Shown: in pieces, positions 1-11,497 of the stretch
Numbering within the stretch: position 1 is the first letter of the stretch
Layout: each line of letters starts with the position of its first letter
NCBI GenBank assembly: GCA_002221725.1
Contig: NJFT01000050.1
Span: forward strand, 1-64,000
DNA: 64,000 nucleotides
Direction of reading: 5' to 3'
DNA from: Scedosporium boydii
Taxonomy: Eukaryota; Ascomycota; Sordariomycetes; Microascales; Microascaceae
Position numbers and translations under genes: made by a program
The notes under the pieces: generated by a model
What the model was told of the DNA's origin: nothing
The model's database searches: none
What the model saw: the letters and a program-made list of their open reading frames with translations, nothing else

Positions 1-1111
1 CTTCATGTATTGAAGTAAGGCGAAATGTGGAAGAAATAGAAGATGGAAGATGACAGTGGCTATTTGGGCTGTTGGAATTTGGGGTGGCCAAAAGGGGGGG
101 GTGGCCACAAGTGGGGGGTCCAACTTAGTGTCACCAGAGTGAAGCGGGGAGGCTTAGCCAGGCTCAGGGGCCCTTCTTCTGGAGCCTTGCGCCTAGGTCT
201 CTGTGTCATAACGGTGCCTCTTTGTCACCTAGGCCTGGAAGGCTTCCCCGCGCCTTCTTTCGTGTGCCGTTTCATGTACGCCAGAGTCGCTGCGGCTTTG
301 GAATATAGAGCTCTAGGCACCAGAGTTTGTTATTGCGGGGGTTGTCAACAAGTTGGGCAATCGATACGAATCGACGATTTTGGACAAGATAGGAGGACAC
401 TAAAAGTTCAGCGGGATTCGCGTGTAGTTTGACATGTAAGCCCTGTGCTGTATTTTAAGTACGTCTTAGCAATACTTTAATGGTATGAGACCTTACCTGT
501 TTAGAGCTAATTTGACTTTCTCAAACATCAGACGGCATCCTACCTCATACAGGTTTAAAATACCTACAGAAAGAAGCAAACTAGAATATTCATGTCCAAT
601 TTCCTTCCACACACGTGCAGTCTTTACGTTTAGGCTTAGGCAGAGAAGACAATAACCCTTTCAACCCTTTCTCATTAGTGATCTATTGTGACTGCCTTCG
701 TCGACTGGACGGACTGGATGGACTGGGCGGACTCTTCTTGGTGACCTGTGACCTTCTTTCCGCCTCCGCTTCCGTCCCCGCGGCTGAGGTCTAAACTTCA
801 GCTGTTCACTTAAACTTTCACCCCAACCCCAAAAGTCCAACATTATCAATTCAATCTCCGATATCAACATCATTTGCTTCAGGATTTGTGAGCCCAGGCC
901 TAGAATGAGTGTCCGGCTAGACCTGACACATAAATCCGACTCAATTCTACTTTGGAGTTCGGGCTCTGGCTCATAGTTGATAAACGGACTCGATGAGTTG
1001 GGTAATGTAGGTAGATAGAGTAGTTATAGTAACATTATTAAACGAAGACTTTGCCATGCTCAGTTGCATATATATTAATTCTTATTCTTACTATAAACTC
1101 ATAACTCCCTC
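1..1111. other. Intergenic, no gene recognised
   Basis: I see no recognisable gene here. An open frame at 43-432 on the plus strand gives a low-complexity Gly/Arg-rich translation over a G-run-rich stretch near 90-120, and I do not accept it. The segment 660-900 has an open minus frame rich in Arg/Pro with no recognised family. The interval is downstream of the minus-strand LysM/CBM18 gene, so it contains that gene's 3' flank. Confidence 0.4.
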
Positions 1112-2711
1112 TCAAGTAGAAGATGTCACCACTGCGGCTACGAAGGCTTGCGCCGTAGTTGAAGTTCGAGGAACGACAGACTCTGTTATGGTTGTTGACT
1201 TGTCGATTATTATGGTTACGACCTCGTCGCAGAGACCAAACTCGGGTTGGCTAGTGTCTCGAAACGGGGTAGTTAGAGAGTGCAATTTACATTGATATTG
1301 ATCGGAAGCAGGGAGGTCGATATAAGCAAGAACAGCAAAGATGTTTGATAACGGAAGATCGAAGACTCACCACTTAAAGATAGGACTACACTCGAGGTCG
1401 GTATAGCCGCAGTATCCATGAGCTCCGCAGCAATTTCCATAGTTCCACTCGGTGCCAAGGCAAGTATACTTGTTCTTATAGCCGCAAGTGCCGTCCGGGC
1501 TGGGGAGGTAGGGCGTAGGCACAGGTAGGGAACTAAAGAGACCATTGTCAGTATCAGGGATGTCTTATTATGTACTATAGAGAGTCCCGTATCAGAAGTC
1601 AGGTCGGTATATTACTCTGATGTAGTGGAAGATATCGGGTTGTCCTCGCAGTCGCCGTAGGCGCAGTTTCCGATGCCGAACTCGGCTTCAGTACCTCCGC
1701 ATCTAAAGAAAGGGTTGATCTGTTAGTACCCCTGGTTAATTGGCCGGATTGCTCGCCATTTATATGGGGAAAAAAACAGAAAAGCAAAAGGATGGAATTG
1801 GATAAAGTCTCTTCATCTAGTACTTACACGCCTTGGATGGAACAGCATGGCCCCCATTTCCCGCCGCAAAGCTTAAAGTTAGTGTCCACTCCGCAGAGAC
1901 CATCAGTACTGTAGCCAAGCCCGGGGCATATTCCATCGATGCAGTTGCCGATAGCACAGAATTCACTACATGTAGCGTAGTTAGACCACCGTTTCTCATC
2001 ATCTGTTTAACGAAAGAGCAGAACATTGAACCTACTCTGTACGTCCACAGCTGTTTTCTCCCCCGATTAGACATCTCCGTTAGTACATGGACTCTGCCCT
2101 TGGGTAAATATCGCGTATGTAGGCAGGATTCAGGAATGAGATCTGGCTTGGGGCTTCTGGCTTCTTCTTCTTCTAGGAGTGTCTACTCACCGGCCAGACT
2201 TTCCACAACAGTCCCCATACGACGAGCCGATGCATGTATAATCGGTTGATTTAGAGCCGCATGTGCCATCGGTTGAGATCTGCCGTCGGCGGGCTACATT
2301 GTATCATTCGCTCGACCGTCAGCAATACTGCACAGGAATGTTGATAGGGTGGGCGAGACTGGTACAAAAATGAAACTACATGTAGAAAAGAAGACAAGGA
2401 TGGTATTGGTATGCAGGAGACTTACGCAACTCTAAACAGTAGTCATCGCCCGGAATGAAGTTGCCACAATCAGGCCCAACAGACGGGTTTATGGCGAAAA
2501 ACTCAGCAAGAGTGAGGTTATTGGTGGCAAGCAGGTCGTCGCATGTTGAGAACATGTACGTTTCGGTCCACACCCGGCACTCCGAAGGCAACTCGCGCTT
2601 TATCAGTGATGGCGAGTGACCGGCTAAGAACGCGGGGACAGCGCTCATGGCCTCGACAGAGATTGAGAAGAGCATTGCGTGTAGAAAGGATAAAAGTTTG
2701 AAAGAGAGCAT
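1112..2711 (-). CDS. Secreted LysM + triple CBM18 (hevein-type) chitin-binding protein
   Basis: The predicted 309-residue secreted protein binds chitin. The exons (minus strand) are 2711-2426, 2293-2191, 2050-2036, 1965-1828, 1702-1616, 1532-1371 and 1250-1112, and every phase closes. Residues 1-21 are a signal peptide (MLSFKLLSFLHAMLFSISVEA). Residues about 45-92 form a LysM (CBM50) domain ending GNFIPGDDYCLEL. Three hevein-like modules follow at about 104-143, 156-199 and 223-264, each with a DG-[TL]-CG opening, a CC pair and a closing G-x-C or KC. The third exon is only 15 nt and encodes the CGRT core of module 1. The ATG at 2711 has a good context (ACC ATG), whereas the frame upstream opens with GTG. 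LysM/CBM18 proteins act outside the cell, either shielding fungal chitin or accompanying class C chitinases. No catalytic domain is present. I am sure of the domains and less sure of the last exon. Confidence 0.75.
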
Positions 2712-2948
2712 GGTTAAACGTTGTCGGTAAACGAGTGACACAGAATTCAGCTAAGTTGGAACTGTGAAGTTAGGTTTCCTCTGTCAGTAACTTTACTGTT
2801 GAATGTTGAGAGTAGGAGGGCAAGTGTGTTGGTCTTTGGTCTTACATGTAGGCAGACTTCCTATAGAATAATGAGATCATGAGATAAGGGAAGCACTCAC
2901 TGCAGACGTCTTACATGGAAAGTGTTCTCTTTTTACTCCATAATAATA

Positions 2949-3010
2949 AGGGATGGGGATGGAGATGGAGATGGGGATAGGGATGGGAATGGGAATGGGA
3001 ATGGGAATAG
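2949..3010. repeat. GGGGAT/GGGAAT hexamer microsatellite
   Basis: This is an imperfect run of G-rich hexamers (GGATGG, GGAGAT, then GGGAAT several times) in the 5' flank of the LysM/CBM18 gene. It has no coding potential. The remaining DNA between 2712 and 3768 shows no gene. Confidence 0.8.
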
Positions 3011-3363
3011 CTAGTCCTCCAGTGTCGACCCATCTTACTAAGTCTAATCAATATTTGTTGGTTCTGCCCGTCTGTTTATTTTCTACAACACCTTGATCAA
3101 CTGCTCTCCGATTAGTTCATGGCTGCACATACATGAGGCACATGTACGAAGTAGTTGAGGTATTGAGGAGGTATATCAAATGTGTCACATCAGACGTATT
3201 CGTAAACGTTTTGTTACATTTTGTCTTCACCGTTCACCCTGATCGTGATACATAGCTCGGTCCACATTCTGTAACAGGTAACAGTATTGTTAGATTACTC
3301 GTACGACGGCAAGGGAATGAAGATCGGAAATGAGGATCAATTCATCAATTGTTAAACATGGTT

Positions 3364-3420
3364 GCGTTTGCGACTGCGTTTGCGACTGCGACTGCGACTG
3401 ACTGTGACTGTGACTGTGAC
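3364..3420. repeat. TGCGAC/TGTGAC hexamer microsatellite
   Basis: Tandem hexamers TGCGTT/TGCGAC grade into TGTGAC across about 57 bp. The minus-strand translation is a Ser-Gln/His-Ser repeat, so a frame open through it at 3290-3541 is an artefact of the repeat. A CCTGCT-type short repeat follows near 3590-3615. Confidence 0.75.
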
Positions 3421-3768
3421 ATGCGATGAATGTTTTATACCCCCAAGTAAGGATATGCATGTATGCAGTATAGTCTAATCGTCGAACTCGTATTTTAGAA
3501 GAGTACTTCGTACCTATTCCGAGTCCGTCCTCTCTTCCCATCTTCCTTCTTCATTTCATCACCCTTCCTATTCTATCCCTGTTCCTGTTTCTGCTCGTCC
3601 TGCTCGTCCTGCTCCTGACGATACGACGCCATTTCGATTTCTGTGGTTGATTCAATCTCACCCCTTTGTTTCTGCATTAGATTCAACCATTCTCCGGAGA
3701 CACCTGCAGACCCAAAAGGACTTGGCGAGAACTTCAGAACCTCTCTCCCTCATCGGTTACTACCAAGT

Positions 3769-5745
3769 ATGGCTCCTGAACCGCCTTCGCCACTCTTGGC
3801 GACTCCCCCACGCTTGACGACGCTGCCTGTTGAGGTCCTTTTCGCAATACTCTCCAACCTCCCGGACCTAGCTGACCTCTTGAGCGTCGCCGCGTCTTGT
3901 CGCGACCTTTGCTACCTCTGGAAGTGCCAAAAGTTCCCACTTCTTGAAGCCGTTGCACGTCGTCAGATCCCGGCCTACCAGGATGTTCTGCTTGCTGTAG
4001 GTTTTCTTTTCTCATTCTCATGCCTAAGATCTAAGATGCGTCCCTCATTTCCCTCTTACCATACTCCTACCCTCTGGCCCAAACTGGCACAATAGATAAT
4101 CCTTGCTTTTACTTCCCCTGCTCTCTGTTCACATCCCCCCCTCGAAAGCACACCATCCGGGTAGGGGCTCTTTTACCTTCTTGCCTTGCACTTCTCCACC
4201 CAAACGTATCCTCGCTCGCCCCCTTCCCTTTCCCCTTGCCCCACCCTCCCCTTCCTCGCCTAATCGAATTGTTCTCATGCGCATCTCTAGGCTCGTGTCA
4301 CTGCACTAGTCAAGGGTCACCGCCGTGACACGGTTGAGGATTTTGCTGGCTCGGTCGATAACTCGGAGACCCTCCCTCAACAAATTGAGTCGCTGCTTTT
4401 GGAAAGCCCGCCCGCTCTATCCTCGGAATCCGAACTATCTAATGTGCTGCGCCTGTCCCACCTTGCTAGGTGCGTTGAGGTCCGCTGCCGAGCTCGGTTC
4501 GACTCCCTCGGGATCCCACGAGAGGAGTGGCTCGTGGGATCCAAATCTCACTTTTGGCAATCCCCTAGAGAGCGTTTCCACCGTGCGGTCTACCGTTCCC
4601 TGGTCGTGGGCGCAGCACTCAGTGTACCCTACACGGAACCATTTGACCGGCTCGATGCACCCCAAAACGGCCAAGGTGAAGCTGGCCCCAGCTTGAAGGC
4701 CGTTTTCTCTCGTAGCGCCAAGTATGACGACCCGTCAGAGGAACAACGAAACTATTTGTCTCAATTTGCCGCCTACCACCCCAGTCTGGACCCAGTCGAC
4801 TACGCAGAGTCCTTCGAGCCTTTTGCTGGTACCCTGATCTGCTATATGCTCTCGCAAATGCGAAAAGCGGCACGATCTCGCCAAGACTATGCTAGTCTTG
4901 ACCAAGAGTCCGAGGCCGAGCGGCTTTCCCGCCAGGAAAGAGTTGACTTTGGAGGAACCTGGGATCCACCGGGCGCCGGCAACAATGAGAATCAGAATCG
5001 TCGACGCATCTTTGAAATCACACCCTCCGAGATTGTGCGAGGCCTTCAACTCGAATTGCCAGCAGAGGGCGACATCCTGGTCTATGAGCTCATACGTATC
5101 GTCTTCGCCTTCGAGGCTGTGCTTGAGTGTATCGACATCGGGTTAGACGCGCTATCGCAAACAATGCGTCCCTGGGAGATTGTTCCCGAACCCCTCCCCC
5201 TCGACGGCACCGTGGGTGTGCGGTCACGCGCAGTGTCAGTGTTTCTTCTGGGCGTCTTTGAGGCCGAGGACATAATCCTCCCTGTAAACCCCATGGACGT
5301 GCTTCGCTTTAATTTCGCTTACGCGAAGAAGTCGTCACTCAGCATCTGCAGGTCACTAGAGCATCTCTTTATCTTTGAGCCCCAGATACTATACACCTTT
5401 GAGGACGAGTACTCACTCCCGCCTCCGCCGCTCCAGTTTTTCTCCTACGTCCTCCGCACCTACTTCGGTCTGCAATTTGGCCGGCGCGCTTTTGCCCTTT
5501 GGCCAGAAGACTTAACAACCTCCTACGACGATTTTCTGCGAGACCTCTTGCCCTTTGGAGCTGTCATTGACCCAGAGCGCCTTGATGAATGGGATCCCGG
5601 ATGGTGTGTGCACTCTTGGCTCCGTCTTGATAATATCTTAGAGACCTTCACCCCTCTCACAGAAGATGATGTCGCAGAGGTTGACACTTTTTGCAACGCA
5701 CGCTCGATCCGATACAGACAAGACCTAAAAAATATGTCAGGGTAA
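3769..5745 (+). CDS. F-box domain protein
   Basis: The predicted 560-residue protein has two exons, 3769-3996 and 4291-5745. The intron is 294 nt and CT-rich, and the phase is 0 on both sides. Residues about 15-50 match an F-box (LTTLPVEVLFAILSNLPDLA, then LLSVAASCRDL), which normally docks on Skp1 of an SCF ubiquitin ligase. The long C-terminal part has no recognisable WD40 or LRR repeats. It is an acidic, mixed alpha/aromatic sequence of the kind found in lineage-specific fungal F-box families, so the substrate is unknown. The start ATG begins MAPEPPSPLL. The large second exon is open over 1.4 kb and has normal composition, so the gene looks intact. It is probably nuclear or cytosolic, as no signal peptide is seen. 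Confidence 0.8.
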
Positions 5746-6346
5746 TCTTATATGAAATACTATCTGGTACTACCTGGTACTACACTTATTATTTTAAATT
5801 ACTTCGTATCTTTTACTAGCCGGCCCACATGAAGTTCCATTCCTTTCTGCCCTGACTGAGGATATGTACCCGGATAGGAGCCCCTGCCCTCCGGAAATCA
5901 CGATGACACCTTATCATAGACGTTAGAAGGAAGGAGTGAGCCCGCATAAACCCTTGTGTCATGGTTACACCCCACCCCCTCCCCCAGGCTTAATTTCCCC
6001 CCTACTTCCCACAGCACACACCCAGGGTCACTCTTGTATTAGTCTCTAGGTCAACCACCAGTCCTTCTTCTAAGGTAGTACTAGCTTAACCTTTAATGAA
6101 TCTAGAGATGGTCAAGCCTAGACAGTGGGAGACATCAACAAGTCATCTTGATCTTTGACCCCCCACACACCATCACTGAACTTCTAATAACAGTCTTTTG
6201 TCATATCACGTTCTCCTCTCTCCTTCCTTAGTCTTTACGCTCGTTAGACTTTCTCGTCAAGAGCACTATCATCAGCCAGCACGAAGTCAATCATTTGAAT
6301 CAGAAAACTAAGTCATTCGTTTCAAAGAGAAGAAGAGCATGCCATC
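5746..6346. other. Intergenic, 3' flank of F-box gene and promoter of nuclease-like gene
   Basis: No gene is seen. The stretch carries a TACTTCGTA motif at 5800-5808, close to the F-box stop codon, and CT-rich promoter-like sequence from about 6200 up to the start at 6347. Confidence 0.5.
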
Positions 6347-7759
6347 ATGATCTTTGGTCGACTGCTTGCGTTCGCGACTCTTGTGCCTCTGGCACCCGCC
6401 GTGGTAGCCCCCGGGCCACAGACGGTGTCTACCCAGAACGGCCGGGAAGTGTGGGTTCTCACTGAGGGCCAGACTAGTCGAATCTTTTATCGTGAGTATC
6501 ATGAGCAGCCTTAAGAGAGCCTTCCTCTCTAGAAATATAACTATACATTTGATCTGATGATTTCAGATGGGTGCAGATATTTCCATTGCTAACCCATACC
6601 ATAGCCAAGGACTACGATTCTGTACGCCCCAAGCTTGTCTACAACTGTGCGCACATGCCTGCGATCTGCAAGAACCTCGACAAGTACCTGGGCACCGGCG
6701 TCAACACCAAGACACTGCACTTTGATATGGATCCGAAGCGTAAGAAGCTCCGGCGCCGGCACTGCGGCGGTTGGGTGCGGCGCCGCGTCAACGGTCGATA
6801 CCAGTGCCCAATGTCGGACCAGCCGGCCACGTGGAAGTTTACGCAGCGCGACGGTACCACGCGCACCGTCGACACCGAGATGTGGCATGACAGTAACGGT
6901 AACCAGCATCAGAGCCGACTCGGCTTCCAAGAGACCGTTTACGACGCCAACGGCCAGCCGACGGGCGTCGAGTGGCGGCAGTACGGCGCGATCATGTCGT
7001 GCGAGGAGTGGCCTCCTGCTACGTGAGTTGATTTCCCTCGACTTCTTTCTGTCAGCATATGTAGATGTGTTATTTGCTAATATAGACTTTTTATGATAGT
7101 GCCATCGAAGGCAGTGATGGGACACACGACCCCAATGGTAAGGCTGCTAGCCGATATTGTAAGTCGATATTCTATTGCAGATCCAATTAGGCTGCTTCTC
7201 TTTTCTCTCTTTCTGATCTATCTGACGTTCGCCCAGGTGCCCCGTTTTCGCAGTGTGTCAGCACTGGGGGCAAGAAGCCGTGGGAGGATGGCATTGTTAG
7301 TGAGCAGGACTGGCAAGCAAACGCTCACAATGGAGTTCGTGTAAGTCAAATCTCAAGGAGCTTCTTCCAGAACCGGACTAGTACCCAAGAGAGCACGAGG
7401 GGGAGGTGGGGGGGGAAAGCAAGGCAATTGATCAAGGAGGAAGAAAGTCAAAGAGGATGGGAAAACAAACTGACACTGGCCGCCAGCTATTCATCGAACA
7501 TCTAGCCAAGAACAGGACAAACGCGGCAGGCCAGTCAGAGTCCAACACTCGCAAGGGCGTCCCCTGGGACACCAAGAAGCAGTATACCATATTCAAGTAT
7601 GACTTTGAGCGGGTCAATGACGCCAACAACGGCGCCGCCGCCTGGGTCGAATCCCGCGGCATTAAACGCTATTGCTACGGGCCAAACCCGGGCAACTGCA
7701 TCGTCAACAACAACCAGGATCCTAAACCTGATAATAACATTATCGCCAACCTCCCATAG
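6347..7759 (+). CDS. Secreted NucA/NucB-type deoxyribonuclease domain protein
   Basis: The predicted protein has 332 residues. The five exons are 6347-6491, 6605-7022, 7100-7158, 7237-7340 and 7487-7759, and all phases close. The N-terminus MIFGRLLAFATLVPLAPAVVA is a signal peptide. The middle has paired cysteines (LVYNCAHMPAICKN) and a basic patch (KRKKLRRRHC). Around residue 180 the motif SCEEWPPATAIEG resembles the D-x-[DE]-EWP active-site block of bacterial NucA/NucB metal-dependent endonucleases. It is followed by Cys-rich sequence and a conserved-looking tail (QLFIEHLAKNRTNAAGQSES). The role would be secreted DNA cleavage. The bacterial family is about 110-140 residues, so the N-terminal half is an extra region. 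The gene lies in a stretch with other secreted wall-active proteins. The family call rests on motif memory and is moderate; the secreted multi-exon gene itself is well supported. Confidence 0.65.
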
Positions 7760-8439
7760 TAGTTGGCAATCAAAGAGGGTGTAATCTAAGTTATTCCTTT
7801 AGGGGTTTTTACGTTGATTGCTAAAGGCAGCTAATATAAGAAAGGCCAGAAGAAACTACAGCCTAAACTATACTCACAAGACTCTCAATGTAATCTTCTC
7901 CCCTACCATATTAAAATACACTTGGGTCTTTGCTCTCTCCCTCTTGTCTTTTTGCCCATTTTATGTCTTCTTCCTCATGCACTACTACATCAAATCAAGA
8001 TGTACAGCGGAGGGGGCGCAACCTGTATGTTACATTAAACCTTCTCAATCCCTCTCCATGTCTCTATCTCAGTTACTATTGAGCAAGTGGGTGTCGAAAG
8101 TAGAAGGACGTTAGTGTAATTGCATACATGGGATAAGTAAAAGAGAGAGCAGAGCGTGTGTGTGGGTGGTCCAGCCCCTGGATCCAACAGAACAAAACCA
8201 TATTCCACACACATCGGTCGTACCATAAAGTCAACGGAACAGTTATACTAATACCACATTGATCGAATGACCTTTTGTCCTGCGCCAAGCCGGTCTTTAA
8301 ACCAGATTTGTCTTTCTCTCTCCAACCGCGCGCTCGCCCTTCTACCACCCACATCGGCCGAAGTGTGCTAAACATAGAGGGGTGTAAAATATGCACGTAT
8401 CGGGTCCCTAAATGCCCCACACCTCCTCCGAGGCGGCAA
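7760..8439. other. Intergenic, no gene recognised
   Basis: I see no supported gene. The open frames at 7818-8114 (plus) and 8035-8537 (minus) have no recognisable domains and overlap the transporter relic or AT-biased DNA. Confidence 0.5.
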
Positions 8440-8800
8440 CGGGTGGGGGTTGAGCACGAGAAGGCTATTGCTGTGGAACAGAAGCGAGAACACTGGTATG
8501 CTATTTTCCGCGGCACCGACGGCTTGCGAACACTCATCTCCCTATGGACAAATATCTCCCAGCAGTTTATCGGCCTTACTCTATTCTCAACTTTTGGTAC
8601 CTATTTCTTCCAGCAAGCAGGCCTGAAGGATCCGTTCATGATCAAGTGCATAACTTCATCCATCAACATTGCCACCATTATAGTTGTTGTATTCACAGCT
8701 GACCAAATTGGCCGACGATGGATTGCATGCTCAGCAACTACTTTGATGTGGTTCTCCTGCGTTCTCATTGGTATTTTGGGTGTTGGGGACAGTGAACCTC
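8440..8800 (+). pseudogene. MFS sugar-transporter fragment (remnant)
   Basis: About 115 codons match the central part of fungal sugar/maltose-type MFS permeases. They run from the cytoplasmic loop (HEKAIAVEQKREHWYAIFRG, then TDGLRTLISLW) through two membrane segments (NISQQFIGLTLFSTFGTYFF and SINIATIIVVVFTADQIGRR) into a third (TLMWFSCVLIGILGV). These families usually have about 500-550 residues and 12 membrane segments. Here nothing recognisable lies on either side, and the frame runs into unrelated sequence after about 8800. The piece is therefore a non-functional remnant of a transporter that would have imported sugars by proton symport. Confidence 0.75.
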
Positions 8801-8929
8801 GCTGGGCCAAGAAACGGCTAGCTTCTCCCCCAAGGTATAAGCTTCGAAGCTGGCTCATTTGCCCTCTACCACTCAGTTATCCTCGACTCCGGATCAACCC
8901 TCCATCCTTTTAACGATAGTGGATGGTTT

Positions 8930-9071
8930 TCAGCTTCCGCGCCGTGTGACGTGATGAAATAGCAGCAAACCATTCCAGTAAACTCATCTGTGATAAAGAG
9001 AACGCGGACAAAGCCCTCATAGTCCTCTTCAACATCGCTCCAGTTGATGTGGGTCTGGTCCCGTAGTTTCT
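8930..9071 (-). mobile_element. Possible Copia-type integrase fragment
   Basis: One minus-strand frame reads INWSDVEEDYEGFVRVLFIT followed by DEFTGMVCCYF. This is the arrangement (W-x(n)-G-x-VR-x-L-x-ITD-x-[FY]-[ST]-G-[ML]) of the first integrase core segment in Ty1/Copia-like polyproteins. It is short, unaccompanied by other polyprotein domains, and lacks LTRs. A plus-strand piece near 9215-9285 weakly resembles reverse-transcriptase sequence, but I do not call it. Confidence 0.35.
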
Positions 9072-10237
9072 GTTACATAGAATTATTGCCCCCCTAACAC
9101 TTATCAGGCGAAAATTGGCCTGGCTATTTAGGAAAAGCGGGTCAGTTCGGAGCTTGCCCTATTTTTTTCCTCAATACATCATCGATTTCCCTCAAAGTAA
9201 AGCTGTTGGATTAGCCCAACACCAGACGGGGCTTCCTTGAGCTGAAGAAACAGGTGTGGCGGTTGGTAGAGTCATTATCAGGCTTGTATCATGGAAGATG
9301 ACTTGTTGCTGGTGGCGTTCCTCAAGATAACAGATAATCGAGCCGCTGACGTGGTAGGGGAAGTTCTCCTCAGTATCCCAGTGAATTACCCTGCTGTTTG
9401 CAGAGCTGGAAGGAGACTAAGTTCGTGCTGAAGCCCTCACAGAAGGCGACATCCTTGAGGCGGAGCCCGGAGGGCCCATCGTGACCCCGTCTTGGGACTA
9501 AAACTGTTCCGTATCCGAAGATTGGCACCCTCGCGCTTCCAGCGAGGACATGGTCCCCTTTTGTCGACCTTTTAAGGCGTTGAGGGAAATATGGATGATG
9601 TGTTGAAAAGTGAAAAATAAATTGGCGAAGCTCCATTCCGGTATTTTCGGCAGGTCAGTTGTGGCCTAATAAGTTAGGGGACAATTCGATCAGCCTCAAT
9701 CCCACAACCATCTTCATCAGGTGGGTACAGCTGGTAAGTTGTTGAGCGCAGTGCAGGAATCCCGGCGGTGCCACGATTGGGGCAGCCACGAAGTCATGGG
9801 AATGGGACGGACAGCGGCCACATCCCGACTTCGCTTACGTGTGTGAAAGGAAAGGCTAGCTGTTGCTTGAGAAGGAGGACAAGTTCTTTTTTTCTTTTTA
9901 TAGCAGCAAGGAGGGAAGCCTGAGTGTTTGTGAGGATCAGGCGTTCTTCCCTTCTTGCCTCGCATTCTTTAGTCTTAGTGTTCCTTATTCTTCTTCTTAT
10001 ATATACAATTACCTATTTCTTATATTATCCCTCAAGTCTCCCTTTCTAGTGAGGCAGACATATAGTATTCAATATGTAAGGAAGAAGTGCATTGGTGTTT
10101 AAGTATAGGGTCAGTATCTGCTCCATCTCCCCAAACTGTCACCGTTGCAGCCGTGGCAGGGCCGCGCCTTCGCCGAGGCATTGGGCGTCGAACAACAGAC
10201 CAAAATCACGTCCGTACAATGGAAATGGAGTGCACTC
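9072..10237. other. Intergenic, no gene recognised
   Basis: Normal-composition DNA with only short, featureless open frames. Nothing beyond possible transposon debris at its left end can be supported. Confidence 0.45.
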
Positions 10238-11497
10238 AACCCTCGTTAGATCTTATCCAGACGCGATCCACGCCTTCTCTGTGCATGGTGCGGCCACATC
10301 GGACACAAAGCTTCTAGATGCCGGCGGCGGACGAGCCGGAAACCTGCCCCAGAGGACTTGGCCAAACTTGCCGCGATAGGAAATGGCACAGCCATTTGCA
10401 CGGCATGCACCTTGCGCTGGCCCGAGATCATAGCGCTCTTCTCTGGAGACGTCCCTCAGTTGTCCCATGTCACAGAGAGGGCCTACGAGCTTGGCAGTCG
10501 TTCTGAACCCGTCCTTTACGCCGACTGCCCGTTATGTCGGTTGATATTCGTATTGTCGACCCCCGAACGTACGGTAAGAGGCGATAGTGCTGCACCGGTC
10601 AGATTGGCTCGAGTATGGATTCCTGAAAGGGTAGGGGTGCTAATGACGGTTGGGGATCAAAGTCAAAGGCACTTATACGCGCCATGCATAGCCCAACAAA
10701 TCAATTACGTTTCAAGCGGCGATTCCTCTAACGACGGCTTGCTCCCATCAGTCGACTTTTGAGACCAGGAGGTCGCGGTTGTCTCCCCTGCGATCAGAAC
10801 ATCATTATTCAGTGGCAGAAGAGTCAACCCGGATTCCGTCGATGTAGACATTGTCAAGTCCTGGGTTCGCCACTGCGAGACGCATCAGAGCTGTATCCCC
10901 ATCCGACAGAATGGCCATCGCTCCATCAAGCTTATCAACGTCAACTCGCGAACTGTGGTCCCATATCCGGAGAGAGGAGAGGTCGATTATATTGCGCTGA
11001 GTTACGTCTGGGGACATGTGGATAAGAGGTCTTACCAAATCGGCTCAAAATTTCGGCATGCGCCCAGAACCATTATGGATGCTATGTCGATGACCAAGAG
11101 TCTTGGAAAAGACTACCTCTGGGTTGATACCATTTGTATCGACTAGGGGGACCACGAAGATGTCTTTAGGCGGCTTAGTATTGCCCACGCGATTTATGGC
11201 GGCGCCTGGGCTACTCTGATCAATCTGACTGGGGAAAGCGCTCATGACAGGTTGCCAAGAGTATTAACTAAAGGAAGAGTATCGAACGCCACTCATAAGC
11301 AATGGGGGTGTGCGCACGGCGACGTCGATCTATTCATTACCTTGCCAACGCTGGAGGAGCAGATCGAGTCGTCTGTTTTGGGGAAGCGTGGCTGAACGTT
11401 TCAGGGGGTTTTGCTTGAAGTCTACTTCGACTCCCGTCCGGCTTGGTGGCGACGAAAGAGGATGTTGAACAAGAGCGCGTTGCCTAGGCTAAATTAG
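10238..11497 (+). pseudogene. HET-domain (heterokaryon incompatibility) protein, disrupted by nonsense mutations
   Basis: A single plus-strand frame (codons at positions congruent to 2 modulo 3) holds a complete-looking HET N-terminal part. It has a Cys-rich leader (ICTACTLRW, YADCPLCRLIF), a WVRHCETHQSC segment, then the HET core (DYIALSYVWG, GKDYLWVDTICID, VFRRLSIAHAIYGGAWATLI, KRG-x-TFQGVLL). HET proteins trigger allorecognition cell death. The frame is interrupted by three stops without frameshift: TGA at 10760-10762, TAG at 11144-11146 (where the family has Gln after CID) and TGA at 11393-11395 (where the family has Trp in RGWTFQ). The TAG fits a C-to-T change in a CpA context, whereas the two TGA do not clearly fit that context. 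No convincing start codon was found upstream of about 10238. Confidence 0.8.

Noticed and set aside
43..432. 129-codon open frame on the plus strand
   Set aside because: Low-complexity Gly/Arg translation over a G-run, with no domain, no splice partner and no leader peptide.
1056..1295. Plus-strand open frame opposite the last exon of the LysM/CBM18 gene
   Set aside because: Antisense of a well-phased exon; no family resemblance.
1612..1614. Stop codon as the end of the LysM/CBM18 gene
   Set aside because: A canonical GTAATA donor at 1615 and an acceptor before 1532 continue into a third hevein module in the right phase.
3290..3541. Minus-strand open frame rich in Ser/Gln
   Set aside because: Created by the hexamer microsatellite.
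9200..9290. Plus-strand fragment resembling a Copia reverse transcriptase (FLELKKQVWRLVESLSGLYH)
   Set aside because: Too short and interrupted to separate from chance.
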